Shown here one piece after another: positions 32,748-33,876 of a stretch of 33,876 nucleotides of DNA. The translations under genes were made by a program, and so were the position numbers. This stretch comes from Comamonadaceae bacterium CD01 (GTDB lineage Bacteria > Pseudomonadota > Gammaproteobacteria > Burkholderiales > Burkholderiaceae_C). The notes under the pieces are model-generated. The model was not told the origin of the DNA and made no database searches. It saw only the letters and a list, made by a program, of their open reading frames with translations. The stretch lies in the NCBI GenBank assembly GCA_002894305.1, contig PGEI01000028.1:1-33876 (forward strand), given 5' to 3'. Position 1 is the first letter of the stretch. Every line of letters starts with the position of its first letter.

Positions 32748-33714
32748 ACAAGCCCCTGAGGGCGTTCGCGCCGATCCTCCAAGTGGTGTCGAGCGTCTTA
32801 TCGCCCATGTCAAAACCATGGCCCCGGTTCGCACCGCGGTGGTGCACCCTTGCGACGCGCTCAGCTTGGGGGGTGCCTTGGACGCGCGCGATGCCGGCGT
32901 CATCTCGCCAGTATTGGTGGCGCCGCTCGCCAAGTTGCGTGCCGTTGCGGCCGACACGGGGTTGGAACTGGGAGACAGCGAGGTCGTCGATGTGCCGCAC
33001 AGCCACGCCGCAGCGGCCACCGCCGCCCGGCTGGCTGGCAAGGGCGAGGTGCAGGCGCTGATGAAAGGCAGCTTGCACAGCGATGAGTACCTGGGTGCCA
33101 TCCTGGCGCCCGAAGCCTGCCTGCGCACCGAGCGCCGATTGACGCACTGCTACATCATGCAGACGGCCAGCTACCCACGGCCCTTCATCATCACCGACGC
33201 CGCCATCAATATCGCTCCGACGCTCGAAATCAAGGCCGACATCGTGCGCAACGCCATCGACTTGGCGCGCGCCATCGGCATTGCCGAGCCCAAGGTGGCG
33301 ATCCTGGCGGCGGTCGAAACCGTCAACCCGCGCATGCTTTCAACCCTGGATGCTGCGGCACTGTGCAAGATGGCTGATCGTGGCCAGATCACCGGAGGTG
33401 TGCTCGACGGGCCACTGGCCTTTGATAACGCCGTCTCTCCCGATGCCGCGCGCGTCAAGGGCATCAAGTCCGCCGTGGCCGGGCAAGCCGACATCCTGGT
33501 CGTTCCCGACCTGGAAAGCGGCAACATGCTGGCCAAGCAACTGGAATACATGGGCCAAGCCGATAGCGCGGGGATCGTGATGGGCGCGCGCGTGCCGATT
33601 GTGCTCACCAGTCGCTCGGACTCGCGCCGCACGCGAATAGCTTCATGCGCCATTGCACTGATCTTGGCGCATCGCCAGCGTGCTTTTGTTCAGGGCGAAG
33701 GGAGCCGCGTATGA
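32740..33714 (+). CDS. phosphate acetyl/butyryltransferase-family protein
   Basis: A 324-residue cytoplasmic enzyme of the PTA/PTB family, lacking the N-terminal regulatory domain of long Pta proteins. Conserved blocks include ALMKGSLHSDEYLGA, FIITDAAINIAPTLE, GPLAFDNAVS, VPDLESGNMLAKQLEYMG, and ADSAGIVMGARVPIVLTSR followed by DS. It should interconvert acetyl-P (or butyryl-P) and the CoA thioester, linking the phosphoketolase/AckA branch to acetyl-CoA. Homologues are often annotated bifunctional enoyl-CoA hydratase/phosphate acetyltransferase, but no hydratase (MaoC) domain is present here. It overlaps the Usp gene by 8 bp. Confidence 0.9.
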   Translation: MNEQAPEGVRADPPSGVERLIAHVKTMAPVRTAVVHPCDALSLGGALDARDAGVISPVLVAPLAKLRAVAADTGLELGDSEVVDVPHSHAAAATAARLAGKGEVQALMKGSLHSDEYLGAILAPEACLRTERRLTHCYIMQTASYPRPFIITDAAINIAPTLEIKADIVRNAIDLARAIGIAEPKVAILAAVETVNPRMLSTLDAAALCKMADRGQITGGVLDGPLAFDNAVSPDAARVKGIKSAVAGQADILVVPDLESGNMLAKQLEYMGQADSAGIVMGARVPIVLTSRSDSRRTRIASCAIALILAHRQRAFVQGEGSRV

Positions 33715-33791
33715 AATGCAATTTCACGGGCAATGTTCCGTTCGTTTCAGGTAATGATTCTGCAGTGCCGGTACGCAGCTCTCGATCGTGA
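33711..33791 (+). pseudogene. possible truncated start of a further operon gene
   Basis: An ATG overlaps the preceding stop as ATGA and opens 26 codons (starting MKCNFTGNVPFVSGN) before a TGA. No family is recognisable. The coupled geometry suggests a following operon gene once began here and was cut off, perhaps by the adjacent IS-like sequence; chance is equally possible. Confidence 0.25.
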
Positions 33792-33828
33792 GGCATATGC
33801 TCCTTGCATCTCTCTGGCGTTGGTTGAT

Positions 33829-33876
33829 TGAACCGCCCCGGGTTTCAAGGAGGCTGATTGGTTTAAGTTGACACCT
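33829..33876. mobile_element. possible IS3-type terminal inverted repeat at the right edge
   Basis: TGAACCGCCCCGGGTTTC followed by an AAGGAGGCT segment resembles, from memory, the TGAACCGCCCCGG termini of a group of IS3-family elements. The window ends before any transposase, so only the tip would be present. Confidence 0.45.

Noticed and set aside
1-33876. CRISPR arrays, tRNA or rRNA genes, phage genes
   Set aside because: I saw no regularly spaced repeats, cloverleaf-like sequence with a CCA end, or phage structural genes in the window.

Overview
The window is a GC-rich, densely coded stretch of bacterial chromosome or island. Protein style, codon use and gene neighbourhoods suggest a betaproteobacterium, most likely Burkholderiales (Comamonadaceae-like); this is inference from gene content only. 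Both edges carry short sequences that look like insertion-sequence termini (about 14-45 and 33829-33876), so the segment may be an IS-flanked accessory block.

Region A (1-4.8 kb, minus strand): a P1B-type metal ATPase with an unusual CPG metal-site motif, a stand-alone HMA metallochaperone, an FNR/CRP-family regulator that keeps three of the four FNR cluster cysteines and has Asp in place of the fourth, a cytochrome b561, and a small exported protein built from two near-identical repeats.

Region B (4.8-8.9 kb, minus strand): a compact operon PepSY protein - DUF2271 protein - PepSY/flavodoxin/FAD-NAD(P) reductase - ApbE. It reads as an extracytoplasmic flavin electron-transfer system in which ApbE flavinylates the DUF2271 protein at a TGAS motif. 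The promoters of this operon and of the repeat protein share a 44-bp array of four 11-bp-phased elements.

Region C (9.1-11.2 kb, plus strand): ECF sigma factor, zinc-finger anti-sigma factor, periplasmic metal-sensor-like protein, and a small exported protein. A 512-bp stretch without a recognisable gene separates it from region D.

Region D (11.7-28.7 kb, minus strand): about 17 kb of colinear genes with no gap above 83 bp, many joined by ATGA overlaps. In transcription order: tetR-type regulator, four-TM protein, HlyD adaptor, double-ATPase ABC protein, two ABC-2 permeases, NodT outer-membrane factor, Fe-alcohol dehydrogenase, DUF2892 protein, beta-CASP nuclease, LOG-family protein, LpxR-like protein, cytochrome c', acetate kinase and a divergent phosphoketolase.

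Region E (29.0-33.7 kb, plus strand, divergent from D): PHA synthase, phasin, acetoacetyl-CoA reductase, universal stress protein, phosphate acetyl/butyryltransferase-like protein.

Together D and E look like a low-oxygen or redox-stress module. Phosphoketolase makes acetyl-phosphate, AckA takes it to ATP plus acetate, the Pta-like enzyme can interconvert it with acetyl-CoA, and PhaB/PhaC store carbon and reductant as polyhydroxybutyrate. From memory the gene set resembles the low-oxygen-activated (lxa) locus of Burkholderia cenocepacia. The 321-bp divergent promoter region between tetR and phaC holds two copies of one palindrome (AGTAA-N4-TTACT), each just downstream of a candidate -10 box, plus a near-consensus FNR box, so one regulatory hub may govern both arms. 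No tRNA, rRNA or CRISPR array was seen.
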